Shown here: positions 43,249-51,755 of the stretch, piece by piece
Numbering within the stretch: position 1 is the stretch's first letter
How the letters are laid out: each line of letters begins with the position of its first letter
Assembly: GCF_035989885.1 (NCBI RefSeq)
Contig: NZ_CP108518.1
Location: forward strand, 744,001 to 808,000
Source of the DNA: Streptomyces sp. NBC_01232
GTDB lineage: Bacteria > Actinomycetota > Actinomycetes > Streptomycetales > Streptomycetaceae
Direction: 5' to 3'
DNA: 64,000 bases
Notes under the pieces: generated by a model
The model's database searches: none
Told to the model about the DNA's origin: nothing
What the model saw: only the letters and a program-made list of their open reading frames with translations
Position numbers and translations under genes: made by a program

Positions 43249-43692
43249 ATGTCGAGCAGTGCCGTTCCGAGCTCCGTTCCCACCGCCCCCGCCGCCCGCC
43301 GGTCCGGCCTCACCTGGTGGCAGGTGCTGACCGCGGGCGCGGTCGGCGCGACCGTGGTCAATCTGATCGTCCTCACCGTCGCCACTCTGGCCGACGCCTC
43401 TCTCGTCGTCGTCGACGGCGGCGACGAGCACCCGATCACGGTCGGGGGCGTCATCGGCTCCTCCGTGGTCCCGCTGGTGGCCGGGGTGGGCGCCGCCCTC
43501 CTGCTGGCCCTGTGGAAGCCGGTGTTCCTGCGGATCGCGCAGTACGTGGGCACCGGACTGGCGCTGCTGTCGGTCGCCGGCCCGCTGTCGTCCGGTGCCG
43601 ACGGCGGCACCGTCGCGGCCCTGTCCCTCATGCACATCACCCTGGGCGTGGCGGTCTTCACCACCCTGCAGCTCCACCGCCGCCACCGTTGA
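43249..43692 (+). CDS. DUF6069 family membrane protein
   Basis: A 147-aa protein with four hydrophobic segments (about residues 23-48, 68-90, 97-115, 122-140). GLTWWQVLTAGAVGATVVNLIVLTVATLADASLVVVDGG at the start is typical of DUF6069, a four-helix membrane family of unknown role in actinobacteria. ATG 43249 has GGAGGA seven bases upstream. Confidence 0.86.
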   Translation: MSSSAVPSSVPTAPAARRSGLTWWQVLTAGAVGATVVNLIVLTVATLADASLVVVDGGDEHPITVGGVIGSSVVPLVAGVGAALLLALWKPVFLRIAQYVGTGLALLSVAGPLSSGADGGTVAALSLMHITLGVAVFTTLQLHRRHR

Positions 43693-43881
43693 GCCCGTCG
43701 TTCCCGGCGAGTACGCCGGCGCCCGCGGCGGCACCGGCGGTGTGAGGCGGGAAGCCCGTCATGGAAGTGCATCACGAACCCCACACGCGGACCGATCATC
43801 ACATTGCGGTCCATGACATCCTGTGACGTCACAACTCGCCGGACGGTATCGGCGGACGTCCGGGGAATATGGGGAAGGTCC

Positions 43882-44859
43882 ATGAGGCTCTGCTTCCTGG
43901 TGGAGGAGCACTACCGCCACGACGGCATGCCGAACGAGGTGATCCGGCAGCTCACCGCGTGGGGGCACCGGGTGGACGTGGTGCGGCCGGGCGGCTCACT
44001 GCTGCGGATGACCGAGGCGGTGGACGCGGGTGCGCACGACGCCTGGGTCCTCAAGACGGTTTCCGGCGGCCCGGGTCTGACCCTGCTGGAGGCCGCGGCC
44101 TCGGCCGGGACGACCACCGTCAACGACGCCCGGTCGATCCGGGGCGTACGGGACAAGGCGCTCGCCGCCGCCATCGGGCGCGGCCGGGGGCTCCCGCTGC
44201 CGCCGACGTACGCCGTGGCGAGCCCCGAGCTGCTCCGGGAGATCCCGTCGGCGGAGTACCCGCTCGTCGTCAAGCCCGCCGACGGAAGCTCCGGGCGGGC
44301 CGTGCACCTGGTGCACTCGCCGGAGCGGCTGGAGGCCCTGCTGCCCGTGCTCGCGGGCGAGGGGCTGCTCATCGCCCAGCCGTACGTGCCCAACTCGGGC
44401 ACGGACATCAAGGTGTACGCGGTCGGCGGGGAGCTGTTCGCGACCGAGCGGTGTTCACCGCTGCACCCGGACCCCGCGGTGCGGGAGCGCCGGGTGCCGC
44501 TGTCGGCCGAGGTGGCGGCGATCGCCGCTCAGGTGGGGGCGGTGTACGGGCTGGACCTGTACGGCGTGGACGTGCTGCTGGGCCCGGACGGGCCGGTGGT
44601 CGTCGACGTGAACGACTTCCCGAGCTTCCGTCAGGTGCCGGACGCGGCCGCGCGGGTGGCCCGGGCGGTACTGGAGCTGGCGCGGGCGGGTGGTTCGGGG
44701 CAGCCGCCGGCGCCCGTGGCACTGCCGTACGCGCTGCCCCTGCCGATCCCGGCTCAGGCCCAGGCACAGCTCCCGGTCCAGGCCCAGGCGCAGGTCCAGG
44801 CACAGGTCCCGGCTCAGCACCCGACGCAGGTCTCCGCCGTGGGGGGCGACGGCGCATGA
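43882..44859 (+). CDS. ATP-grasp ligase (RimK-like), first of a pair
   Basis: A 325-aa protein starting M-R-L-C-F-L-V-E-E behind GGGGAAGG. The ATP-grasp core shows YPLVVKPADGSSGRAVHLV (ATP-binding Lys and Gly-rich loop), LIAQPYVPNSGTDIKVYAVGG, and the metal-binding end LDLYGVDVLLGPDGPVVVDVNDFPSF. These enzymes join a carboxylate to an amine or thiol through an acyl phosphate. The C-terminal ~60 residues are a Pro/Ala/Gln-rich tail with alternating A-Q. It overlaps the second ATP-grasp gene (ATGA). Confidence 0.9.
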   Translation: MRLCFLVEEHYRHDGMPNEVIRQLTAWGHRVDVVRPGGSLLRMTEAVDAGAHDAWVLKTVSGGPGLTLLEAAASAGTTTVNDARSIRGVRDKALAAAIGRGRGLPLPPTYAVASPELLREIPSAEYPLVVKPADGSSGRAVHLVHSPERLEALLPVLAGEGLLIAQPYVPNSGTDIKVYAVGGELFATERCSPLHPDPAVRERRVPLSAEVAAIAAQVGAVYGLDLYGVDVLLGPDGPVVVDVNDFPSFRQVPDAAARVARAVLELARAGGSGQPPAPVALPYALPLPIPAQAQAQLPVQAQAQVQAQVPAQHPTQVSAVGGDGA

Positions 44860-45653
44860 GGATCTGCCTGATCACCCCCGAGCCCGGTCATCCGCTGCTG
44901 GCGGACACCACCGCGCTGCTGGCCCCGGATCACGAGGTGGAGGCGCTCGACCCGGTCACCCCCGGGGAGGTGCCGCTGCCCCTGGCCGACGTGTACCTGC
45001 TGAAGTCGCGGACGCCGCACGCACTGGAGCTCGCCCGGCACCTGGAGCAACGGGGAGCGGCCGTGGTGAACTCCGCTCCGGCCACCGCACTGTGCCAGGA
45101 CCGTACGGAGATGGCCGATCTCGCCCTGCGGGCCGGGCTGCCCTTCGCCGCGACCGGTACCCACGCCTCCCTCTCCGGCTGGGCGGCCGGGACCCGGCTC
45201 GACGCTCCCGTGGTGGTCAAGAGCCGGCGCAGCCGCCGGGGCGACCTGGTGGCCCGCGTGAACGACAGTGCGCGCCTGCGGGAGCTGGCCCGGGAATGGC
45301 CGCACGAGCCGGTCGTGGTGCAGGAGTACGCGGTCAACAGCGGCTGGGACCACAAACTGTGGGCGATCGGGGACGAGGTCTTCTCGGCCCTGCGCCGGTC
45401 CGAGCTCTCCCCCGGTGGCCGTGGGCCCACCCGGCCCCTGCCCCTGGCCGAACTGCCTTCCGGATGGGCCGACCTCGTGCGCGAGGTGGGCGCCGTGTTC
45501 GCGCTGGACGTCTACGGCGTGGACATCATCGACACCGGGGGCGGTACACCGCTGATCGTGGACATCAACGCCTTCCCCGGCATCCGGGGCCAGGCCGGCG
45601 CCCCGGAGGCCCTCGCGGCACTGGCCCTGCGCCGGGCGGCGGGGCGTGCCTGA
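44856..45653 (+). CDS. ATP-grasp ligase, second of a pair
   Basis: A 265-aa protein, shorter than its neighbour but with the same architecture: ALCQDRTEMADLALRAGLPFAATGTH, APVVVKSRRSRRGDLVARVND, VVVQEYAVNSGWDHKLWAIGDEVFSALRR, FALDVYGVDIIDTGGGTPLIVDINAFPGI. Start ATG overlaps the previous stop, implying coupled synthesis and perhaps a heteromer or sequential ligation steps. The substrate is unknown; no precursor-peptide gene is evident next to it. Confidence 0.9.
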   Translation: MRICLITPEPGHPLLADTTALLAPDHEVEALDPVTPGEVPLPLADVYLLKSRTPHALELARHLEQRGAAVVNSAPATALCQDRTEMADLALRAGLPFAATGTHASLSGWAAGTRLDAPVVVKSRRSRRGDLVARVNDSARLRELAREWPHEPVVVQEYAVNSGWDHKLWAIGDEVFSALRRSELSPGGRGPTRPLPLAELPSGWADLVREVGAVFALDVYGVDIIDTGGGTPLIVDINAFPGIRGQAGAPEALAALALRRAAGRA

Positions 45654-45753
45654 AGGCTGCCGGGCAGGTCCGGACGGGGGAATGCCCGGGACGTGAGCAC
45701 CCCGGCCCGGTGTCGTACCGCGGACGGGCGTCCGGCGCCGTGAGGATCGGGGC

Positions 45754-46608
45754 ATGGGCGTCGTCCTGCCGGTCCTCTTCGCGCTGTTCGCGGCGTTCAG
45801 CAACGCGCTCGCCACCGTGCTCCAGCGGCGGGCCGCCCTCACCGTGCCGCAGAGCGACGGCTTCCGCTTCGGCCTGGTCCTCGATCTGCTGCGGCGGCCG
45901 CTGTGGATCGGCGGCATCCTGGCCGTGATCGCGGCGGGGGTGGGGCAGGCGGCGGCGCTGGCCACGGGCGCGCTGGCCCTCGTACAGCCCCTGTTCGTGC
46001 TGGAGCTGCCGCTCGCGCTGCTGATCGCCTCGCTGGTGACGCGGCAGCGGCTGCCCCGGGCGCTCTGGCTGGCCGTGGCGGGGGTGGTGGCCGGGCTCGG
46101 GGTCACGCTGGTGGCCGCCTCGCCCGCGGGCAACCGTACGGACGTGCCGCCCGAGCGCTGGGTGGTGGCCCTGGTGGCGTGCGCGATCGCCGTCGCCGCC
46201 CTGGCCGTGGCCGGACTGCGCCGGCCGCCGGGCCGTGCGCGGGCCTGCTGCCTCGGCGCAGCCACGGCCGTCTGCTACGCGCTCACGGCCGCCCTGATGA
46301 AATCCGCGGTGCACGTCCTCGACGACGGCGGCCTCGGAGCCTTCCTGACCACTTGGGAGACGTACGCCTTCGGTGCGAGCGGCATCTGCGCCCTGCTGCT
46401 GCTGGAACACGCCATGCAGGGCGGGCCGCTGGTCGCCTCGCAGCCCGCGCTGACCCTGGGCGACGCGAGCATCAGCGTCGCGCTGGGCGTGGTCCTGTAC
46501 GAGGAACACCTGCGGTCGAGCTGGTGGCTGCTCCCCCAGCTGCTGGGCGTCGCCCTGATCTGCGCGGGGGTGCTGGCCCTGGCCCGGGCGGGTGAGGGCG
46601 CGCCCTGA
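45754..46608 (+). CDS. DMT superfamily (EamA-type) transporter
   Basis: A 284-aa membrane protein with about ten hydrophobic helices in two halves (LPVLFALFAAFSNALATVLQRRAAL...; CLGAATAVCYALTAALMKSAV...LGDASISVALGVVLYEEHL). EamA/DMT proteins export metabolites or amino acids. Lying 100 bp after the ATP-grasp pair on the same strand, it may export their product. Confidence 0.9.
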   Translation: MGVVLPVLFALFAAFSNALATVLQRRAALTVPQSDGFRFGLVLDLLRRPLWIGGILAVIAAGVGQAAALATGALALVQPLFVLELPLALLIASLVTRQRLPRALWLAVAGVVAGLGVTLVAASPAGNRTDVPPERWVVALVACAIAVAALAVAGLRRPPGRARACCLGAATAVCYALTAALMKSAVHVLDDGGLGAFLTTWETYAFGASGICALLLLEHAMQGGPLVASQPALTLGDASISVALGVVLYEEHLRSSWWLLPQLLGVALICAGVLALARAGEGAP

Positions 46609-46704
46609 GGCACCGCGGCAGGGGAACGGGAAGCCTCTCGGCGCCGTTGGGGGGCGGGCCGGACCGGGGTAGCGTGCCGCTCAGTCGAGTGGAGGGCGGG
46701 ATCC

Positions 46705-47760
46705 GTGCGAGCGGTGGTCTTCGAGCGGTACGGCGAGCGGGCCGAGGTCAGGGACGTGCCGGAGCCGGCTCCGCCGGCGGGCGGGGTGGTGGTGCGGGTC
46801 GAGGCCACCGGGCTCTGCCGCAGCGACTGGCACGGCTGGATGGGCCACGACCCGGACATCGTGCTGCCGCACGTCCCCGGGCACGAACTCGCGGGTGTGG
46901 TCGAGGCCGTGGGGGCAGGGGTGCGGAACTGGCGGGTCGGTGACCGGGTCACGGCGCCGTTCGTCTGCGCCTGCGGCAGCTGCGCGGACTGTGCGGCCGG
47001 TGACCACCAGGTGTGCGCACGGCAGACACAGCCCGGGTTCACGCACTGGGGGTCCTTCGCCGAGTACGTGGCCCTGGACCACGCCGATGTGAATCTGGTG
47101 GCCGTGCCGGAGGAGCTCTCGTACGTGACGGCGGCCGGTCTCGGGTGCCGCTTCGCGACGGCGTTCCGGGCGGTGGTGGCACAGGGTCGCGCGGCGGCGG
47201 GCGAGTGGGTGTGCGTGTACGGCTGCGGCGGGGTGGGCCTCTCCGCGGTGATGATCGCGGCGGCGGCCGGGGCCCGGGTGATCGCCGTGGACACGGCGCC
47301 GGGGGCGCTGGAGCTGGCGCGGAAGTTCGGCGCCGTGCACTGCGTGGATGCCGGGGACGGCGCCGACACCGCAGGGGCCGTACGGGAGTTGACCGGCGGG
47401 GGCGCGCACCTCTCGCTCGACGCGCTGGGGTCACCGGCCACGGCCGCGGCCTCGGTGGCCGGGCTGCGGCGGCGGGGGCGGCACGTGCAGGTGGGGCTGC
47501 TGCCGACGGCAGCCGGGGCGGCGGTCCTGCCGATGGACCGGGTGATCGGCTGGGAGCTGGAGATCCTCGGGAGCCACGGCATGGCGGCGCACGCGTATCC
47601 GCCGATGATGGAACTCGTCCGGGGCGGTGTGCTGCGGCCGGACCTGCTGGTCACCTCGACGATCACACTCGACGCGGCTCCGGCGGCGCTGGCCGCGATG
47701 GGCTCGGCGGCGGTGCGCGGGGTCACCGTCATCCTGCCGGGATCGGGTGCCGGGCGCTGA
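46705..47760 (+). CDS. zinc-dependent alcohol dehydrogenase (MDR family)
   Basis: A 351-aa medium-chain dehydrogenase from GTG 46705. Catalytic zinc Cys is in [10 protein letters not shown] and the His in [10 protein letters not shown]. The structural-zinc lobe [17 protein letters not shown] is complete. The NAD site is [26 protein letters not shown]. It oxidises an alcohol in the cytoplasm; the subgroup annotated in Streptomyces as zinc-binding alcohol dehydrogenase has varied substrates. Confidence 0.94.
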   Translation: MRAVVFERYGERAEVRDVPEPAPPAGGVVVRVEATGLCRSDWHGWMGHDPDIVLPHVPGHELAGVVEAVGAGVRNWRVGDRVTAPFVCACGSCADCAAGDHQVCARQTQPGFTHWGSFAEYVALDHADVNLVAVPEELSYVTAAGLGCRFATAFRAVVAQGRAAAGEWVCVYGCGGVGLSAVMIAAAAGARVIAVDTAPGALELARKFGAVHCVDAGDGADTAGAVRELTGGGAHLSLDALGSPATAAASVAGLRRRGRHVQVGLLPTAAGAAVLPMDRVIGWELEILGSHGMAAHAYPPMMELVRGGVLRPDLLVTSTITLDAAPAALAAMGSAAVRGVTVILPGSGAGR

Positions 47761-47805
47761 GTTACGATCGCCCGGTTCGAGCGGAGGACGGAACGGGAAC
47801 GGCGG

Positions 47806-48240
47806 GTGGTGGGCGTGAGCTCCGGCGGAAGAGTGGCGGGGGCCGTGACCGCGGCGCTGATGGGCGGGCTGGTGCTCGGCGGCTGCTCCGGCGCCGCGGG
47901 CGGGCCCACCCCACCGGCGGCGGAGAAGGCGGGGACGCCGACCGCGAGTCCCGATGCGGCGACGGCTTCGCCGTCCCCCTCGGTCTCGCAGCCGGCCGCC
48001 CCGGAGCCCTCCGACGCGGTGTCGCCCACGGCGGCGGGGTCGAAGCCCTCGCCCAGCCATGGGTCGAAGCCGGCGCCGAAGCGCAGTACGGCCGGGTCGT
48101 CGAAGATCCCGCAGAACCCGTACCGGGGCCCCAACCCGCCTCCGGCCCCGACCCACGTCCCGACACTGGACTGGAAGCCGTCGCCCTTCGACCCGAAGGA
48201 CCCCTCGATCCCGAAGTACACGCTGCCGCCGCTGCCGTAG
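47806..48240 (+). CDS. proline-rich putative lipoprotein
   Basis: A 144-aa protein with a type II signal peptide: hydrophobic AGAVTAALMGGLVLGGC with lipobox L-G-G-C at about residue 27. The rest is Pro/Ser/Ala-rich and low-complexity (wall-spanning spacer), ending in NPYRGPNPPPAPTHVPTLDWKPSPFDPKDPSIPKYTLPPLP. Start may be GTG 47806 or GTG 47815. Function unknown; surface anchored. Confidence 0.75.
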   Translation: MVGVSSGGRVAGAVTAALMGGLVLGGCSGAAGGPTPPAAEKAGTPTASPDAATASPSPSVSQPAAPEPSDAVSPTAAGSKPSPSHGSKPAPKRSTAGSSKIPQNPYRGPNPPPAPTHVPTLDWKPSPFDPKDPSIPKYTLPPLP

Positions 48241-48495
48241 ACGCAGAGGCAGAGGCAGACCTAGCAGACACGTACCGGCCTCCGCGGGGGTGCTGCCAGG
48301 CCAGCAGTTCCTGGACGCGGCGGTGTCGTCCCGGATCCGGCCGACGATTCGACGCGGGCGTCCGTTGACACACAGAACCCCGAACACGCCGAGGACCGCG
48401 GCGAAGATCCGCTCCCCGGGCCTCTGCGCGCATGCTCGCGCACGGGCGGCGGCTACACGCCGCCTCCGATGATCCACCAGTGCGAGGAGACGCCG
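48241..48495. other. stretch without an intact gene, before the transposase relic
   Basis: About 255 bp. Short GCAGAG repeats follow the lipoprotein stop. The rest may be the decayed 3' part of the IS element; I cannot recognise the DDE domain or a terminal inverted repeat. Confidence 0.5.
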
Positions 48496-48775
48496 GCGAG
48501 CGGACCAACAGCACTCCACCCGGCCCACCGCGTCGTCACGGACCTGCACATGCTCCAACAGCCCTGCCCACGTGCCATCCGCCTCCCAGCGGGCGAACCG
48601 CTCGTAGACGGTCTGCCACGGGCCCATACCGCCCCGGCAGATCACGCCACGGAGCCCCGGTCCGCAAACGCCACAGCACACCATCGACCACCTGACGGTG
48701 ATCACGCCACGGCCGACCACGCCCGTCCACCTGCGGCAACAAGGGCTCCATCCGCTCCCACGCCGCGTCCGTCAA
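48496..48775 (-). pseudogene. IS5-family transposase fragment with frameshift
   Basis: The N-terminus of a DUF4096/IS5-type transposase is clear (L-T-D-A-A-W-E-R-M-E-P-L-L-P..., DHRQVVDGVLWRLRTGAPWRDLPGRYGP). It then continues in a second frame as PWQTVYERFARWEADGTWAGLLEHVQVRDDAVGRVEC. One extra base in a G/C run near 48620-48625 explains the shift. The catalytic DDE region is missing. Dead element. Confidence 0.8.
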
Positions 48776-48800
48776 CCCACCTCGACCTGCCGCACAAGTC

Positions 48801-49589
48801 TTAGGCAGGCGGCCCCGGCAGTGGTGTCCGCGCGTACTTGCCCGACAGCAGGTGGCCCGCTCCCGGGGCCACCGCGTCCAGGTCCAGGGCCCGGAGCATC
48901 TGGTGGGCGGTGCAGACGGCCGCGGACACCACCGGCTTGCCCAGGAGCTGCTCGGCCTCCTCGATGGCGCCCAGGGAGGGCATCTGCACGCAGGCCGAGA
49001 GCACGACCGCGTCCGCGTCCGCGTGTTCCAGCGCCTGTGCGAGGCCGGGCAGCCGGGCCGGGTCGTGGGCGGCGACGTCGAGGTTGTCGGGGATCTCCAG
49101 GGCCTGGTGGTCGAGGACCTCGATGCCCTCGTGCGTGAGGTAGTCCACGACGGTCCGGGTGAGCGGGCGCATGTACGGGGCCAGCAGCACGATCTTCCGG
49201 GCGCCGATGGTGTGCAGCCCGTGGACGAGGGCCCCGGCGCTGGTGACGACGGGGGCGGGCGCTCCGTTCTCGACCGTCCGGGTGTGCAGTCGCTGCTCCG
49301 AGGTGCGGTGGTAGCCGAGGCCCATGCTCATGATGGCGACCAGACAGGCGTAGCCCAGTACGTCGACCCGGGCGTCGGAGAGTTCGACGGCGCAGCGGTC
49401 GGAGTCTGCGTCCATGGCCCTCAGTTGCTCCGGGGTCACGTGGGTCATGCGCATCCGGCTGGAGTGGAAGGTGAAGCGCTCGTCGGGGGCGACGGCCTCG
49501 CGGGCCCGGAGGATGGCCGGGACCTCCGTCTCCATGGTGACGTTGGAGCTCGGCACGATCTGGCCGATGCGGTAGGTGCGGGGTGGCAC
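48801..49589 (-). CDS. maleate cis-trans isomerase (Asp/Glu racemase superfamily)
   Basis: A 262-aa protein (MPPRTYRIGQIVPSSNVTMETEVPAIL) with two catalytic Cys: Cys82 (L-G-Y-A-C-L-V-A) and Cys200 (L-S-A-C-V-Q-M-P-S), and Asn16 in S-S-N. This matches maleate isomerase, which turns maleate into fumarate. It is the last gene of the salicylate-gentisate operon, 37 bp after the FAH gene. Placed here it would convert maleate released from maleylpyruvate into fumarate for the TCA cycle. Confidence 0.92.
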   Translation of the reverse strand: MPPRTYRIGQIVPSSNVTMETEVPAILRAREAVAPDERFTFHSSRMRMTHVTPEQLRAMDADSDRCAVELSDARVDVLGYACLVAIMSMGLGYHRTSEQRLHTRTVENGAPAPVVTSAGALVHGLHTIGARKIVLLAPYMRPLTRTVVDYLTHEGIEVLDHQALEIPDNLDVAAHDPARLPGLAQALEHADADAVVLSACVQMPSLGAIEEAEQLLGKPVVSAAVCTAHQMLRALDLDAVAPGAGHLLSGKYARTPLPGPPA

Positions 49590-49626
49590 GGGTACTCCTC
49601 TTTGCCTGTGTGTATGTGGGGGGGGG

Positions 49627-50532
49627 TCAGCGGGCGTCGACGACGGGATTGGTCAGGGTGCCGATGCCTTCGACCGTGGCCTCGACGGTGTCACCGGGGC
49701 GCAGGAACTCGGGCGGGACCATGCCGGCGCCGACGCCGGACGGCGAGCCCGTCGCGATGACGTCGCCGGGCTCCAGGGTCATGCCGGAGGAGATGTCGGC
49801 GATGAGGCGGGCGATGGGGAAGAGCATGTGCCGGGTGTTCGACTTCTGCTTGGTGACGCCGTTGACGCGCAGGGAGAGGTCGAGGGCCATCGGGTCCGGG
49901 ATCTCGTCGCGGGTGACGACGACCGGGCCGAAGGGGGCGTAGGAGTCCTGGCCCTTGGAGAAGAACCACTGGCCGGAGCGGCGCTGGTCGCGGGCGCTGA
50001 TGTCGTTGACGATGCTGAAGCCGAAGATGTGGTCGTACGCGTCCTCCTCGCTCACCCGGAAGGCGGTGCGGCCGATGACGACGGCGAGTTCGCACTCCCA
50101 GTCGAGCTGGGTGGTGAGGTCGGCGTTGTGCAGGATCGGCTGGCCGGGTCCGGTGACGGCGGTGGCGGGCTTGCCGAAGAGGACGGGGCGCGGCGGCAGG
50201 TCCTTGTCGGTGTCGAGGCTGCGGCTGGACTCCTCGACGTGCTCGATGTAGTTGAGGCCGACTCCGATGATCTTGCCCGGGCGCAGGGGTGCGCGCAGGG
50301 TCACGGCGTCGAGCCGGTGGACGGCCTCGGCCGGCCGGGCTTCGGGTCCGGCGGCCAGCAGGCCGCGCGCAGTCTCCTGGGCGGCCGCGCCGGCCCGGAT
50401 GAAGGACAGCAGGTCCAGGGGCAGTTCCGCACCGGCGCGCCGGGCCAGGGTGGTGAGGTCCACGACGAGGTCGTCGACCTGCGCGCCGAGACGCACGGAA
50501 GCATCGTCGAGGGTGTAGCTGAGCAGCCTCAT
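49627..50532 (-). CDS. fumarylacetoacetate hydrolase family protein, likely maleylpyruvate/fumarylpyruvate hydrolase
   Basis: A 301-aa FAH-domain enzyme (residues ~85-300). The metal site is visible: LDWECELAVVIG supplies Glu residues, and further FGFSIVNDISARDQRRSGQWFFSKGQDSYAPFGP. In gentisate pathways FAH enzymes cleave the ring-opened acylpyruvate to pyruvate plus maleate or fumarate. No maleylpyruvate isomerase gene is in the operon but a maleate isomerase is, so direct hydrolysis of maleylpyruvate is the more economical reading. Confidence 0.92.
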   Translation of the reverse strand: MRLLSYTLDDASVRLGAQVDDLVVDLTTLARRAGAELPLDLLSFIRAGAAAQETARGLLAAGPEARPAEAVHRLDAVTLRAPLRPGKIIGVGLNYIEHVEESSRSLDTDKDLPPRPVLFGKPATAVTGPGQPILHNADLTTQLDWECELAVVIGRTAFRVSEEDAYDHIFGFSIVNDISARDQRRSGQWFFSKGQDSYAPFGPVVVTRDEIPDPMALDLSLRVNGVTKQKSNTRHMLFPIARLIADISSGMTLEPGDVIATGSPSGVGAGMVPPEFLRPGDTVEATVEGIGTLTNPVVDAR

Positions 50533-50642
50533 GGGGGCTCCTTGCAGTGGAGTGGGAGGGTGGCGAGGGGTGGATCGGCGGCGGGGCTCCGCCGTACCGG
50601 GGCCGGTGTCAGGGCCGGCGGCGTCCGGTACGGCGGAGCGGT

Positions 50643-51755
50643 TCAGAGGGTGGGCTGGTGGCCGCCGTTGTCGGCGTAGGCCTCTTCCCGGTGGAATCCG
50701 AGGGAGCGCATGACGGGGAAGTCGTTGAAGGAGAAGAGGCAGGCGTCCTCGGCCTCGTCGAGGTTGTGGTGCTCGTGCCAGGCCCAGGACGGGACGCAGA
50801 AGATGTCGCCCTGCTTCCACTCGAAGCGCTGTCCGGCGATCACCGAGACACCGCGGCCCTTGGCCGCCGTGTAGATCACCGAGCCGGTGTGGCGGTGGGC
50901 GAGGGTGGCCTGGCCGGGGCGCAGCAGCTGCATGTGGGCGCCCATGGTCGGCATGACGGAACCCCCGGTGACCGGGTTGGTGTACTCCGCGATCACGCCG
51001 TCGTACGGGGACCCCTCGGTCGCCTTCGCGAGGCTGCGCAGGGCCTCGTAGGTGGGCTCCCAGGGGTAGGCGAGCAGCGGCGAGTAGGGCCGGGTCCACT
51101 TCTCGACGCCGTAGGGGAGGAGGTTCGCGCCGTAGGTCAGCACGGAGGAGTTGATGACCTTTCCCGGGGTCTGGTAGAGCTCGGGGTGGACCTCGTAGAA
51201 GCCCGCGTCGAGGGCGTTGACCAGCGGGATGTCGAGTCCGTCCTGCCAGATGACGGGGGCGTCGTCCGCCTCGTTGCCGTGCTCGTGCCAGGTCCCGTTC
51301 GGCGTGATCGCGAAGTCGCCGGGGCCGACGCGCAGCTTCTGCCCGTCGACGATCGTCCAGGCGCCCGTGCCCTCGTGGACGAAGCGCAGGGCCGCGGCCT
51401 GGTGGCGGTGGGCGGTCATCGCCTCGCCGGGGCCCATGATCTGCAGCCCGGTGTAGAGGAGGCCGACGGCGGCGCTGACCTCCTTGCGGCCCGGGTTGAC
51501 GAGCATGACGACCCGGCGTCCGGCGTCGTCGCCCTTGACGAGGCCGAGGGCCTTGTGGACCAGGGGGCGCAGGTCCTCGTACCGCCAGAGCACCGGGACC
51601 GACTTCGGCTGCGGGTACCAGGGCTCGATGTCGTTGGCGACGGTCCACAGCGCGCCCGCGTCGAGCGTGCCGAGCTCCTCGTAGTAGCGGCTGAGTTCCG
51701 GGGTCTCGGACACGCGGGCACGGCCGAGCATGGTGTCGTCCTGCTCGATGGTCAT
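50643..51755 (-). CDS. gentisate 1,2-dioxygenase-like bicupin
   Basis: A 370-aa protein from ATG 51755 with two cupin domains. The N-terminal one (~90-170) has M-T-A-H-R-H-Q-A-A-A-L-R-F-V and P-N-G-T-W-H-E-H-G-N. The C-terminal one (~275-350) has L-A-H-R-H-T-G-S and S-W-A-W-H-E-H-H-N. Iron(II) in the His sites inserts dioxygen into gentisate to give maleylpyruvate. Start overlaps the nitrilase stop by four bases (ATGA), so they are coupled. Long for a cupin, as is usual for this family. Confidence 0.94.
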   Translation of the reverse strand: MTIEQDDTMLGRARVSETPELSRYYEELGTLDAGALWTVANDIEPWYPQPKSVPVLWRYEDLRPLVHKALGLVKGDDAGRRVVMLVNPGRKEVSAAVGLLYTGLQIMGPGEAMTAHRHQAAALRFVHEGTGAWTIVDGQKLRVGPGDFAITPNGTWHEHGNEADDAPVIWQDGLDIPLVNALDAGFYEVHPELYQTPGKVINSSVLTYGANLLPYGVEKWTRPYSPLLAYPWEPTYEALRSLAKATEGSPYDGVIAEYTNPVTGGSVMPTMGAHMQLLRPGQATLAHRHTGSVIYTAAKGRGVSVIAGQRFEWKQGDIFCVPSWAWHEHHNLDEAEDACLFSFNDFPVMRSLGFHREEAYADNGGHQPTL

